A stretch of 64,000 nucleotides of DNA from Clavaria fumosa (GCA_951802425.1 OX637796.1:806001-870000), one strand, 5' to 3'. Positions 44,301 through 55,863 are shown, numbered from the stretch's first letter. Numbers and translations: made by a program. Notes: generated from the letters alone by a model not told the origin.

Positions 44301-44554
44301 GCGTGATGAGATCCACAGATAAATGAAATTCGACGTCGGGGCCACGTGCCTCTGACTGCGAGCACGAGGCGATGCGACATTGACAAATAGAGCCCAAGGG
44401 TCGTCGTCGATGATGGGCGTCTAAGAGGGAGACAAGTTGAGAGTGGTCGGGCTCGCGTCGTTTTTGTCAAAGAAATGGACATGATAAGGGGAGTGCGTTA
44501 ATAGTGATATCAGAGAGGGTAGACAAGGTGGACAAAGAGCGAGCAGCAATGCGG
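41386..44554. other. 3.2-kb intergenic region, possibly with decayed gene remnants
   Basis: No open frame above about 125 codons. Some minus-strand pieces (43,879-43,586 and 43,058-42,744) look protein-like but are broken and I do not recognise them. CpG is normal, so it does not resemble the transposon islands. The right end is the 3' flank of the TKL kinase gene. Confidence 0.4.
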
Positions 44555-46629
44555 TCAACCAAGCACAGGGGCATTAATCAGATCCTGTACGTATTCTGCA
44601 ATCTCGTCTGCGCGGGGCCGTCGGTCGATAACATGGCTCCAACACATCTCCGAGAGCCTCCATAGTGCTTCAGACATGTCTTCCAGGTCGGGACGCGTAG
44701 GCCTGCGTCCGTTTAGTACGAGCCAAGGCACGCCCGCTTCCGGAATGCCACGGAAAGGCGGCCAACCGGTGCATACCTCGAGTACCACGCACCCCAGGGC
44801 ATACACATCGCTCGCGTATGTGCGGCGGTAGCAGTGCCCGAGCCCAAACTGCTCGGGGTGCCACAGCTCTGGTGCCTTCCATCGTGTAGAGCCGCCAGCA
44901 CACGTTGTGTTACCTGCCGTGGCATCGGCAAAGACCGTAAGACCGAAGTCGGCAAGTTGTACATTCTCTTCATCGTCGATTAGAATATTGGTAGCCCGAA
45001 GATCGCCGTGCACGACACCCTGTCCATGCAGATATTCGAGCCCTTTCGCAATCTGCAGTAGCTATGAAGCCGAAAAATAAGACAACGTATGCGGTGAGAA
45101 TGGGAACGACGCACATGCATGTTGATTCTCGCCTGGCCATGTTTTTCAACATAGCCTAGGAGAGTGCCCCTACGCATAAGCGGCGAAACCATGCACAAGG
45201 CAGGCTCGAACGAGATCAGATCGATGCCGAGCAGAGGCAGGACGAATGGATGTTTTAATCGCCTCCACGTCAAGGCTTCTCTGCAGAAGTTCTGCAGCGA
45301 TAGCATGATTAGCCTCGACCTGGCAATATAAGCGGTAAAAGTGGACTCACCCGGCGTACTGCTTCAAATTTAACCGGTTGCGTGTAGAAACGCAGACACT
45401 TAAGAGCTACGTCTACACCTCGATACTGTGCTGGGTACACGTCTGAAAATGTACCGCCTGCCAAAGGCTTCTGAACCGTGCGCGTGATTCCCTCAAGGAA
45501 CAACGAGCTAGGTAGCTTCTTCGACGTCGCAGAGAGTGTCACGAGAAGGCGATGGAGCTTGACGCCGAGGGCATCACTGTGGGGCACATTATCTAACTGT
45601 CGCTGCGCGTGATCCAAGAATTTTTGGGCCGCGTCCCCGGTGAGATCCTTGACAATTTGCCGTTCAGAGTCTGAGTACACTATAGCTTGAAGCAAAAGGA
45701 ATGTCTCGTAATCATCGTCATGCAGGGCTTCTAATACGCAAGGCTGGTCATGTAACTGCAGAGTCGAGGCGATCTGATTGAGGAAAAATTTAGTCATATT
45801 TTTGATGACTCGAGAGTGGCGTACCTGTAACAGCCTATTGCGGCATTCTTCACTCTGTATAAACGCAGGGACAGTGCCATCTACAGGAGAGACGTTGGCG
45901 TGCTCCCGTAATTTCCGCACCAACCTAGAAAGTCGTAATTGAGCGGCGAGAATGATGTGCACAAAACTGGCTAACATATTACGTATCGGACTGTGGAATG
46001 ACGCAACGCGAGTCGTCAACAACGAATACATTCTGGGATAAATCTTTGGTGCGTCATTGGAAGGCCAGTGCAGAGGAGCGTGCCCCCTAGACGTGATCGG
46101 TGTGATCGGCTCTGTCAAAGGGAATCGGGGACTTCTGTGCATGTGTTCCATGTTCAACCCAAAGATACCTAGGATCGGATCTCGGTCTAACTAACCTTAA
46201 AGATTCGTCTCGGTCACGTGGTGGCGGCGGTGCCTCATCCGAAGGGAGAAAACTGGATGTGGTCTCTTTATAAATTGCCATTGACACAGGCTGTGAGCCT
46301 GAGACGATTGTGTGCATAAGGCTCGAGGGTATTAGGGGTTGTGGAGCGGCGAGGGAATGCTCCCAGTCGGATTCGCTCTGCGAACGCTTGAGCGAGATCG
46401 GTCTCTGCCTACTCTGGCGTCGGGGAAGATTAGGGAGAAAGGCTGCCGCGCGCTCCGGAGAAAAGGGTGTCGGATATGGTATGGGAGGGGTATCGTCGCT
46501 AGAGCGAGGGCGAGGCCATGGACTTGTGCAGAGTTGCAAAGGAGAGAGCACAGCGATCCGCTCCTTGACTTGTTTTATACTGAGGTGCTTGAGGACGAGC
46601 TTGGGGCGACGTCCTACTGGTTCTTGCAT
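44555..46629 (-). CDS. TKL-type serine/threonine kinase with N-terminal helical region
   Basis: Five exons: 46629-46196, 46134-45825, 45773-45351, 45291-45115 and 45061-44555, summing to 616 residues. The first about 160 residues are disordered and Ser/Pro-rich. Next is a helical region (DAAQKFLDHAQRQLD, LPSSLFLEGI) typical of expanded mushroom TKL kinases. The kinase domain has a loop AGGTFSDVYPAQYRG, VALK lysine, catalytic loop VVHGDLRATNIL, ADFGL, and APE in RWKAPELW. Two usual residues differ: HRD is HGD and the catalytic-loop Lys is Arg. HGD is common in this group, so the enzyme is probably active but not RD-regulated; the Lys-to-Arg change leaves some doubt. The second intron is 51 nt without a stop, so retention would add 17 residues. 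Confidence 0.85.
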
Positions 46630-47751
46630 GATGGAGACGCTGGCTAGGTGAGAGGGTCCTGGATGAAGAGGGAGGAAAAGGAGACAAGGTACGAGGTGCA
46701 CGCGGATCACGGATGGACGGCCGATATATCCCTAATCTCGGAGTTCATCACAAATCGGAGGCGTGGAGGCCACCTGCATCAAAAAGTGGGTAACGTTCGC
46801 CTCATGTTCAAAGATATGGGGAAAAAATGATGACAGACCAGACTTGGACTTGATGGGCCGATTTGGCCAACCATATACAGTAGCAAAGACATGGTCCACA
46901 CGCCGGAACGGTGCATGTCATGTCGATACGCAGCGGAAACATACCGGAGTGTGTGGACTTGGACTTCATGGCTGTTATGCATCCGAGGTGAAATGAAAGC
47001 CAAAGTGTACACGCTGGAAAGATGCGCGTCTCATCGAGACGCAATAAGATGAAAGCCCTAGGTGCGCGCACCGAGAAAGCGAGGGTGTTTGCTGTGTTGG
47101 ACGTAAGTGAAGATCAAGGGCTGGACGTCCGTCCTCGTCTGAGACGCCGAAACCCTGGGCGGCAATCAATGTGATCTCGCCTTTGTGGACCAGCTTCCAT
47201 CCCCGGATGAACTGGAGAGGGTTTGCAAAGTTCCAAGCATGGATACTGCGTATCGGCCGTGTTGGTTGGCCGTCTTTCTGAAGGAAGAACAACCCGGACC
47301 GCGTCACGCGAGTATCAGGTACGCGCCGTGTTACGCACAGCTCAGTTGAGCTTGGGTCGTTCCTCGGCGGCGAACTTGCCTCAACTGCTTCCCCCATGGA
47401 TCTGTATCACCAATACCAACATCTCCAGTTTTCCAGTCGCCCATGGAGGCATTGCGCTAAGAACTTGAATTCACTGCGTGAGGTTTCTCATTGGGGTTCA
47501 AAATGCTGAAACTTTGAGCATTGCCTGTAGCCTCACACTTCAATAAAACTCATGTCCCGATTCTGGCGAAGATTATGCACAAAGAATCCACGTCCGACTA
47601 CGCCCACTTGATGTCGGCGCCTGACTGCGGGCGCTCCGGACGAATGCATCTCAATTCCCGATAGACAGTACATTGATGACTCGATGGTGGGTCTTAGTCG
47701 GTCCCTTGGTACTATAAAATGGGTTGCCGTGCTCAATAGGCTGTTGGTGAC
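46630..47751. other. Divergent intergenic region, TKL kinase and P450
   Basis: No gene is recognised; the longest frame (46,975-47,397, minus, 140 codons) shows no domain. It must hold both promoters. Confidence 0.45.
47713..47719 (+). promoter_or_regulatory. TATA box of the cytochrome P450 gene
   Basis: TATAAAA lies 33-39 bases before the ATG at 47752. This implies a very short 5' UTR if used. Confidence 0.5.
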
Positions 47752-50151
47752 ATGTCTGCGTTTCTCTATCTCGCCGCTCTGCTTCTCGTCGGCATCGCAG
47801 CTTCCCTGCGTTCAAGCTCGCCCTTTTCACATATTCCCGGACCTCCCCCACGATCATGGTCCAAAGGTCTGCTCAATTACTGAGGTTGGAACCGCGATTG
47901 CCTACGCTCATTCTGTTTCAGGCAACATGGGACAACTATTCAGCGCTAAGGGGCTTTCATTCCACCAATTTTTAGTCGACCAATTTGGCGGTATCGTCAA
48001 GATCTTTGGTCTCCTTGGGGTGCATCTTTCGCAATTCGTGTCTGACTCTTGGCTGACTTACGGTTACTCAGGACGAGCAACTCTACATCTCAGACCCTCG
48101 CGCACTGCACAGCATCCTGGTGGCGAATCCAGACGCTTTCGAAGAGACCCCTGTCTTCATCGAGTAAGTAAATTATTGGTACATTCAGAATATCTCACGA
48201 TTTTCCTATAACAGGACGAACAAAATGGTCTTCGGACCTGGACTCGTAGCTACGACCGGTAAATGTCCCTTTGTTTTCCCATGTTTCTAGCCGTCACACC
48301 TCTGGCGCAGGTGACATACACAAGAGGCAGCGGCAGATAACCAGCCCCATATTTTCTGTCGCACAGCTTCGCAACCTGACGCCCGTTTTCTACGGGGTCG
48401 CGGACCGGCTGTGCAGTGCAATGGCCGAACAAGTCGTCCGGAACGCTACGGTGATGCCGGAGGTCGGCATTGCAGCGGCCCTGGACATGTCCGAGTGGAT
48501 GTCACGCGCCGCCCTCGAGTCGGTCGGGCTCACCGTACTTGGTTACTCGTTTGATCCCCTCGACTCGCCTCGTAACAATCCATACACCTCAGCTATCAAG
48601 GACCTGATGTGCGCTCCCCCAGTTCTACATTCTCTTTCCTTCGTCGCTGCTGATTTACCACTCTGAAAAGCCCTACCCTCTTCTCCCTTTCTCTTCTGCA
48701 ACTTGCGCCGCTTTTCTCCCATGTCGGCACTCCTTGGTTCCGGCGCAAAGTTGTTGAATTCCTCCCATTTGATTCTGTCCAGAGGGTCAAGGACACATCC
48801 GACATCATGTACCAGACGGCAAGAAACATACTATCGCAGAAGCAGGCCTCTTTACTCTCAAAGCATCCTCTCGACCTGGCCTCCGAGCGAAATAGAGATA
48901 TCATAAGCGTCCTATGTAGGTGGCTTTGGTTGGACAGGAAACCGAAGTCTACTGATTACGCAGTGCGAGCAAACGAAAATACCGCTTTTGGGGAACGTCT
49001 GAGCGAGTCTGAACTCATAGGACAGATGACGTTGGTTTTTATACTTTCTTCCTAGGCTTTTGTTGACGTGGCCTTCCAGCGTTCTAATATTTGGTGCCCA
49101 GGACACGACAGCCTCAGCCCTCTCCAGAGTGCTTTATATGCTATCTAACAACCCCGAGATGCAAGAAGAAGTCCGAAAGGAGGCGAGGTCTGCTATGGCA
49201 AACGGCAAGGAAAACGGCCGGCTGTCATACGACGAACTCATGAGACTGCCTTTGCTCGATGCTGTGATCAAGGAAACGTTACGGCTGTGAGTGTATCTGT
49301 CTCAACCTTGCGATTCTCCCCGTCTCAGCCAAATCGAAGTTACCCTCCGGTCCCATTTGTGAGCCGCAAGTAAGCGCAGGGCACTGCCAGCGTCGAGAGA
49401 TGCGTCTACAGACGTTTCTGACGGCTTACTTACTTCTCAGGACCATCCAAGACACGAGGATCCTTCTATCTACCCCTATCGATGCATTGGACGGAATGCA
49501 AATGGACTCCGTCATGGTTCCCGCAGGGACCACCGTGTTCCTGAGCATCGCGGGCGCCAACCGACTCCCGTCGATCTGGGGCACAGACGCTAAGGACTGG
49601 AAGCCAGAGAGGTGGCTCGAATCTGGCACTACTAGCCCCGATAATCATCGCCTCCCTGGAGTCTATGCTGGAATGTAAGCCAGTGGCATTAGACCGCCCC
49701 AGATGCACGTCTTAGACTTTTTCTGCCTCCAGGATGTCTTTCCTAGGAGGGCCGAGGTCATGCATGTAAGTGCGATTTCTCTTCCCGTCATGCTGTTGAA
49801 GCTTAGCACGCCGACTCTGTTCCTTGTTTTTAAAGTGGTGTCAAGTTTGCGCAGATCGAGATGAGTGAGCCTTCGCTGTCCTTTCGTTCTTTGCTCTTTG
49901 CATGGACTAAAAGAGCAAAATATATGTCTCTGTGGGACAATAAAGAAATTCTCGTCATTTCTTTGCTATCCAGGTTCAAGTTTGCGCTCACCAAGGACGA
50001 GATCGTGTGGAGCCTATCTCAGATTGTCTCGCCTTCCGTACGGCCGCATGGGTCTCACGTGCCCGGCAACGGCAAGGCCCGGCCGAAGAGAGGGATGCCG
50101 TTGTTGGTCCAGCTGCTTGCGGATGAGGATATGGAGCCTGCCAGTGCTTAG
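47752..50151 (+). CDS. Cytochrome P450 monooxygenase
   Basis: The N-terminus is a membrane anchor (MSAFLYLAALLLVGIAASL) followed by the proline hinge HIPGPPP. About twelve short introns interrupt it; the joints I checked restore the frame. Visible landmarks in order: TPVFIE then MVFGPGLVATT and HKRQRQITSPIF (C helix), LPFDSVQRVKDTSDIMY, and the I-helix VLIFGAQDTTASAL (A-Q-D-T-T oxygen-binding motif). Then ExxR in VIKETLRLYPPVP, the PERW motif in DWKPERWLE, and the heme loop FLGGPRSCIG, whose Cys ligand is present and split by an intron after Ile. The protein ends at the stop at 50151. It looks complete and is probably anchored in the endoplasmic reticulum, taking electrons from P450 reductase. 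Substrate unknown. No biosynthetic cluster partner is adjacent. Confidence 0.88.
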
Positions 50152-50262
50152 ACCCCAATGTTTATAAGCGCGCTCGAGATGTATCTGTTTGAGGCCTCCT
50201 GCGACACAGGTGCCTAACATATTTGAGACAGATCATGGTGTTGTATTAGTTCAGTGGTAGTT

Positions 50263-50480
50263 TCAATCCCTCTATGTCAACCACTCTCCAGATCTCAATC
50301 CCATTGAGCATCTGTGGAGTCATCATAAGAGGAGGCTTGGAGAATATGAAAGGGCACCAGAGTGTTAGAGTTGTGGAAAAGGAGTGGAACAAGATACCTG
50401 TCTGTTTGTCAGAGATTAATTTAAAGCATTCCTAGAAGGATTGAGGGTGTGCTGAAGGCAAAAGGAGGTCATACTAACTG
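50263..50480 (+). pseudogene. Tc1/mariner transposase C-terminal fragment
   Basis: HSPDLNPIEHLWSHHKRRLG is read at about 50,272-50,332, carrying the last catalytic acidic residue of DDE_3-type transposases. LELWKR then follows in a second frame, and SIPRRIEGVLKAKGGHT after a further stop. Two or more frameshifts in 200 bp show it is dead. The D-D part is missing. Confidence 0.8.
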
Positions 50481-51345
50481 CTAATACTTACCCATTTGAC
50501 TTAGAAATTCTCAGTGATAAAACTGTTCAAATGACATGACAAAGAAAATGATGTAATAACATTATCAAAAATGGAGTGTTCTAGGTGAATCATTTCAAAA
50601 GTGCAAAACATTCAAACAGTGTTGTGCAGTGTTAATGCACTATGGAGGCATTTTGGAACCTAAGGGGATGTCTGGGAGTCCTGTGTAGTCACTGTAGGGT
50701 TTAGACAAGGCTGGCAGTGTACCCTGCTCCTAGGGAGTGCCTGTCCCTACCTACTGTTACTTTGTTGCTTTGCTTGAGAGCCTGCTGGTATAGCTATGCA
50801 TTGCCATGGACTGCTAAGAGATTGAAGAAGACAAGCAGAGCAGCATGAGGGGGTGGGACTGCTAGGGAAAGGATAAGACCCCCTCTATGTGCACACAGGG
50901 TGCTTAGGACCAGTCAAAGTCCTACCCCTCTAACTGTTGAGCTTGCCAGTTGGTGCTCCAGTCAAAATGACACCTACACACACCTATCTTCAATTCTTCA
51001 TCCTATTCATCCTCTACACACCCTGGATTCCACTCTGCCACCTAGTTCTTCACTTACTCCTTCAATCACCACCTGTTGAGAAGCCCTTGTTGGAGAATCA
51101 GACTCTGATCAGAGCCAAACCCTAGCCAGGCTAGATCACCTATTGAAGAACCCTCCCTCTCCAGCAGTTCACTTGTCAGAAACCCCAGAACTACTTGTTG
51201 CAGAAGACACCCAATATTCTTCACCAAAGGATGTCATCTCCAGCTGGTTACTTGCATCCACTTCCATGTGCCAGGCTCACTGGCCCACTTGCCTTCATCT
51301 TGGGGAATTGTGGGGACAGGTGCTGACTGGAGTGTCTGGATGAGG
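50481..51345 (+). mobile_element. CpG-free transposon sequence, probable retroelement leader/gag remnant
   Basis: The frames at 50,937-51,125 and 51,143-51,343 (PPVEKPLLENQTLIRAKP, PAVHLSETPELLVAEDTQY) may be parts of one gag-like protein broken by a stop. They are preceded by sequence that could be an LTR end or primer-binding region (ttggtgctcc at about 50,951). No LTR pair was found. The assignment rests mainly on position next to a gypsy reverse transcriptase relic. Confidence 0.35.
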
Positions 51346-51349
51346 TGTG

Positions 51350-51800
51350 GTCTGTCCAGGTGTAGGGTGTATCATTGCATAACAGCTCATACAGTGGTTT
51401 GGTGATCTTGGCAAATCCTTCAACGAATCTTCAGAAGTAATTGAAGATTCCTATTCCCCTTTGCAAGGCTTTTTTGTCTTTTGGTACAGCATTTCTTGGG
51501 TGAATGTCATATTGTCCCCTTGGAAATCACCAGTCCTAAGAAGGTAACTTCTTTGGCTTCAAGTATGCATTTGGATCTTCAGACACATATATTGTTATCC
51601 TGTAGCACCCATAGGACTTCACAGGTGAGTCTTCAATGTTCCTCCATATCTTTTGTTGCAATGAGGATATTGTCAATGTAAACAAAAACTTTGCCTGTCA
51701 CAATTTGCTTCCAGAGGGCAATGTTCATTTTTTGCTGAAATACAGAGGGTGCATTCATCAGTCTGAACTGCATCACTCTTGACACTATGGTTCCCTATTT
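51350..51800 (-). pseudogene. Ty3/gypsy reverse transcriptase fragment
   Basis: Read on the minus strand, the fragment gives RLMNAPSVFQQKMN, then GKVFVYIDNILIATKDMEEH, then after stops EAKEVTFLGLVISKG. This is the order of the gypsy fingers-palm region. The YxDD catalytic box is YIDN, and several stops follow, so it is inactive. It faces the opposite way to the putative gag piece, so two elements or a rearrangement are involved. Confidence 0.75.
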
Positions 51801-52880
51801 TTGTGATTATAGCAGCAAACTTCTGGCACCATTCTGCTATGGTGTTGGAGGAGGTACCACCAGTTGTGAGCTTGTTTGCACAATGAATCTCATAATCTAT
51901 TGAAACCTAGGAATATTCTGTTAGCTCAGTCAAATATAAGACTGTATGGCATTTGAGTACTACCTAGGAATATTCTGTTCTATCCTAGGGCATCAGAAAA
52001 TGTCCAGTACAAAGTACAAAGATATTACTCACAGCTCAGACTGAGCTGTGGCACTGTTCGGGTCTGTCCTAAATATGATGCATGATCACCAATATCACAG
52101 ACTGAGATCATGCAGTCTCATCATATCCAGTCACCAAGTCACTCGCAACCAACAGTGCGCTTTTCACCTGCATCGAAAGCTGCAGATCTTGTTTTTTTCT
52201 TCTTTGATATTTCAATGCCGTTTGCAGCGCTTAATGAACATTTACACCAGTGTGATGGATACCCTTCTGTCCATCATTTCAGACGACGTCAACATCGTTC
52301 GGTTAGTTCCTCTTCGTGCGAAGCGACGATGTAATTATAATAATTAGGCAAGGAGATGATCAGGAACATGTTAGCTGCGGATGAAAATTGAGTGTTGACC
52401 TGGCGCTAGACTTTTGCAGTACGATCGGCGCTGGCTCTGGCAACAAAGCTGATGGAAATTCGTCGGTCTATTCTCATCGCCCGTTCCTGATTAGATGTGG
52501 AGCATCCCGACTGCTACGATGATGGTAGCGCAGGTGAGTCAGCCTATTTGTGCATGACGCCGCCGGTACAGTAAATTATCATCAATCAATCAAAGATTGG
52601 TGTCACCCCTAATTTTAAACCAGATCAATCTAATCACAGCTGCTCAATCTTGGGAGACACGCTATTCAGCAAAAGACCTGTCAGGGTGTTAATGATGAGT
52701 AAGTGCTTACGCATATAGCGCTTATGGCTTGCGGACCGGCGGAGCTTCATCTTGTGCAATTGTCTTGACGTGAAGAGCTCTAGTCGCTCTAATGCACGCA
52801 TGAATGGTTCCGGTCACGAGAGACGTAGTCACCGGGCATGTGCAAGTGTATTGATGATATCGCTATCGCCGTCCCTGACA
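51801..52880. other. Transposon margin and 5' flank of the kelch gene
   Basis: Up to about 52,050 the sequence is CpG-poor, with duplicated words (cctaggaatattctgtt at about 51,906 and 51,964). After that CpG returns. A 74-codon frame (52,110-52,334) includes MPFAALNEHLHQCDGYP, which I do not recognise. The last 500 bp should contain the kelch promoter. Confidence 0.4.
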
Positions 52881-54044
52881 ATGACAACTAACTCGCTGAA
52901 AGCACAATGGCGACGTATCATTGCTCCAGCGCTGCCTCGTTCATCTCATTCTCTGTCTGTCATTAAGGACTGCATTTACATCTTTGGAGGAGAAATTCAA
53001 CCCCGCAAGCCTGTCGATAACGCGATTCACGTCTTTTCTCTTTCGCCTGGCACCGATTCAGAGCAAAAGGGTGGTTATGATAACTATGTGGTCCTTCCTG
53101 CGCGCGGTGCCGGAGTCGAGGGAAGTCATGAAGGAGACGTACCGGCACCGCGCGTGGGGCACACCGCTGCCGCTGTCGGCGAGTGCATTTATGTCTTTGG
53201 CGGGCGGGGTGGGAAAGATATGCAGCCGCTCGTGGAGAACGGACGTGTCTGGGTGTTTGACACGCGCACCACCCGCTGGAGCTTCCTCGATCCGCCGCAG
53301 GACTCCCCCTTCCCCGCCGCGAGGTCTTATCACTGCTCTGCGTCCACAATCACCAGGGAGGACACCCACAGCGGCGATGATGAAAGTGGTACAGTGTACG
53401 TGCACGGCGGGTGTCCCGCGCACGGGCGTCTCGCGGACGTCTGGGCTTTTTGTATCGCGCAACGGCGATGGACACGTCTTCCCGACGCGCCTCCGCCCCC
53501 ACGCGGTGGATCCGCACCTGCCTGCGCGCTCGGGCGGCTTTGGCGGTTCGGAGGCTACGACGGTACCACCGAGCTTGGTGGGCGAATCGACGTTCTCCCC
53601 ATCGGCGATGGCAGTGGCAGTGAGCAGTGGGCTTCGATGAGCTTCAGCGATGCCGGGACCTGTCCCGGCGCGAGAAGCGTCGCGGGCCTCCAGCGCGTGG
53701 TTCCACCCGCCTCCGATGAGCAAGGAAAGCAGAAGGAGGGTCTCGTTGTGCTGTTCGGCGAGCGGGGCGCGAGTTCTATTGGCCACGACGGTGCGGGTAA
53801 GTTCTGGGATGATGTGTGGGTGCTTCCCCTGGAGGAAGGCAACCTGACACTTGGGGGGGATCCCAAGTGGATCCGGGTTGAGATTGTTAATTCAGTTGAG
53901 GCTGAAGACAGGCCCCAAGCAAGGGGCTGGATCGCCAGCACTGAGGGTGGACACGCGAAAGCGGAATCCGTGGTCGTTTGGGGAGGCCTGAATGACCAAA
54001 ACGAAAGGCTCGGCGACGGGTGGTTGCTCACATTCCATAAATGA
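52881..54044 (+). CDS. Kelch-repeat beta-propeller protein
   Basis: A single exon of 387 residues from the ATG MTTNSLKAQWRRI (upstream in-frame sequence exists but looks unlike coding). Kelch units are visible: PRSSHSLSVIKDCIYIFGGE, PRVGHTAAAVGECIYVFGG, AARSYHCSAS...VYVHGGC, PRGGSAPACALGRLWRFGG, a longer blade with GLVVLFGERG, and ESVVVWGGLND. This gives about six blades, as in nitrile-specifier-like or galactose-oxidase-like propellers without a catalytic domain. Between blades are disordered inserts. Probably a protein-interaction scaffold; partners are unknown. No BTB or F-box domain is attached. Confidence 0.85.
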   Translation: MTTNSLKAQWRRIIAPALPRSSHSLSVIKDCIYIFGGEIQPRKPVDNAIHVFSLSPGTDSEQKGGYDNYVVLPARGAGVEGSHEGDVPAPRVGHTAAAVGECIYVFGGRGGKDMQPLVENGRVWVFDTRTTRWSFLDPPQDSPFPAARSYHCSASTITREDTHSGDDESGTVYVHGGCPAHGRLADVWAFCIAQRRWTRLPDAPPPPRGGSAPACALGRLWRFGGYDGTTELGGRIDVLPIGDGSGSEQWASMSFSDAGTCPGARSVAGLQRVVPPASDEQGKQKEGLVVLFGERGASSIGHDGAGKFWDDVWVLPLEEGNLTLGGDPKWIRVEIVNSVEAEDRPQARGWIASTEGGHAKAESVVVWGGLNDQNERLGDGWLLTFHK

Positions 54045-54249
54045 CGACTCGGAAATGAAATATGTTTCTGTTCTCACGTTTGATGAGAGTTCCTTGTAGG
54101 CGTACACAAGATGGTATATGGTAAAAGAATGTACAAGAATAATAATATATACAAAAACCACCACGAATTGCGCCCGCACACGAAGCTGACCAAGTCAAAG
54201 TATGGAATTTGTATTTAAACGAGTCAGTAAGAGTCCAGGTTCGCGTTAA
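54045..54249. other. Convergent intergenic space
   Basis: 205 bp between the kelch stop codon and the stop of the minus-strand gene. AT-rich; presumably holds both polyadenylation regions. Confidence 0.5.
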
Positions 54250-55863
54250 TCACCTCAAATCTCGCAGTTCTCTGATCACCACTTGCAAATCATCCACAGG
54301 CTTTCCAAATACACTCCACTCGCCGAACCATCCGATGTGTTCCACCACGCGTATTTCACCGCCACCCCGCACTCGCTCCTTCTCGATGACGGCAGCCTTC
54401 TCGTTGCCAGACAGCGTCTTCTCACCGTACTCCGCGAAGGCCGTGCGCTCGAGCGGCATCGGGACAGAGCCAAATGGAACGCGTCGGCGACGCGGGAACA
54501 GCGCATGCGGGTCGAGCTTCGCATCGCGTCCTTCCCACGGACCATACGGTGTCACGCTGATCACCGCGTCGACAGAGGGTAGCAAGTACGATGCAGAGTC
54601 ATGTACGGGAATCGGGCTGTGCACAGAGTGTGTCGTCACGCATACAGTCACCGGATAGTGTACTACCGCCGGGTTAGTGGTAGGTGCAGAGTCGTCGGGA
54701 TATGAAAAGGCGGAAGACGTTGTGTTCTTTTTCGCCACTGACAAAGCAGTGTTCTCGTCGAACTCCTGACTCGTGTCGTCTCCGATCTTCCCGGCTGGCT
54801 TTCCGCGCTCTGTGTGCGCCCCTGACTTTTGCTCCGTAATTTGCTGAACAGTGCCAGGTTTCTGGTTAGGGTGCATCTGGATGAGGTACGTCGGCGCGAG
54901 CGGGATACACTCTGACTGGCCCTCCAATGACGGCGAGCGCGCGTTGATCGTGTTTGAGCGCGCAAGGGAAGCTGGGACGAAGGCAGTGAAGGACGACAGA
55001 GAAGTCAACGACATTTCAGATGGTCGGTGGCGGGCCCGTCTCGTGAGGGCATCGTCATCATGGTGCTGCGGTTGCACGGCCAAACGTGATTTGTTAAGGG
55101 AGGCAGGGTCGTCGTACCCGAGCCGTTGTAGTGAGTCATGCTCGGATGGAGAGACTGCATAAGTGGACAGGGACGACATCGACCGACCGGAAGGAAGAGA
55201 ATGGAGGGATGACCGTCTGACACGACGGGGAGTACGACCGCCACTCGTTGTGAACTTGGCTTCGAGCGCCCTGATCCGCGCTCGCTTGGCTTCTTCAGAC
55301 AAAACAACGGGGTGGCGCCCTCCTCCGGTGCGCTTGGCGGTCGACTGGTCTGTCGTCGATGTCGGATTGATCCCCACAGAGGCGACGAGCGCGGCTTCGG
55401 TCGCCTCGATGGCGCGAATCTTCTCTGCGTTCGATTTGGCAGGTCTGGCAACAGCTCGTCTGCCTCCCCCGGCCATCTTCGCTCCCTTGTTCAACGGCAG
55501 CACGGGCTTGGTGGAAGAGCCCGACTGAGAGGGCTTGGTGGAAGAGCTCGACTGAGAGGACTTGGTGGAAGGTCGCCCACTGCTCCCCACACCATCTGCT
55601 GTAGAAGAGGCGGTTCGAGGCTTAGTGGTAGGCGGTGGGCGGGTCACTGCGGAAGCACCGCGACCCCCTCCCATACGATTACTGGGCATCTCTGTGGTCG
55701 GTGATGAAGGTGGGACAGAACCAGAAGAGAGATGAGCATGAGACCGGAGAACTCTCTTGAGGAGGTTCCTGGAGTTGTTATCTTTGTCTCCCGATGGCCG
55801 CGTGGACAACATTGTGTCGAGCGTGTAAAGAGAGGATTGATACGTGGAGGGGAAAATATCCAT
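54250..55863 (-). CDS. Low-complexity protein with G-G-G-R motifs
   Basis: A 537-codon uninterrupted frame from ATG 55863. The first half is Ser/Thr/Pro/Lys-rich, with a short internal repeat (SSTKPSQSGSSTKP, about 106-119). Three motif copies occur: MGGGRGASAV (about 64-73), MAGGGRRAVARP (about 130-141) and TGGGRHPVVL (about 179-188). The last two are each followed by a helical phrase (EKIRAIEATEAAL and ARIRALEAKF), so a 50-residue unit is duplicated. The C-terminal 120 residues are better ordered (DAVISVTPYGPWEGRDAKLD; EIRVVEHIGWFGEWSVFGKP). I recognise no family. The motif resembles that in the 750-residue protein at 21,850-24,102. Coding is likely from length and GC-rich codons. Confidence 0.75.
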   Translation of the reverse strand: MDIFPSTYQSSLYTLDTMLSTRPSGDKDNNSRNLLKRVLRSHAHLSSGSVPPSSPTTEMPSNRMGGGRGASAVTRPPPTTKPRTASSTADGVGSSGRPSTKSSQSSSSTKPSQSGSSTKPVLPLNKGAKMAGGGRRAVARPAKSNAEKIRAIEATEAALVASVGINPTSTTDQSTAKRTGGGRHPVVLSEEAKRARIRALEAKFTTSGGRTPRRVRRSSLHSLPSGRSMSSLSTYAVSPSEHDSLQRLGYDDPASLNKSRLAVQPQHHDDDALTRRARHRPSEMSLTSLSSFTAFVPASLARSNTINARSPSLEGQSECIPLAPTYLIQMHPNQKPGTVQQITEQKSGAHTERGKPAGKIGDDTSQEFDENTALSVAKKNTTSSAFSYPDDSAPTTNPAVVHYPVTVCVTTHSVHSPIPVHDSASYLLPSVDAVISVTPYGPWEGRDAKLDPHALFPRRRRVPFGSVPMPLERTAFAEYGEKTLSGNEKAAVIEKERVRGGGEIRVVEHIGWFGEWSVFGKPVDDLQVVIRELRDLR

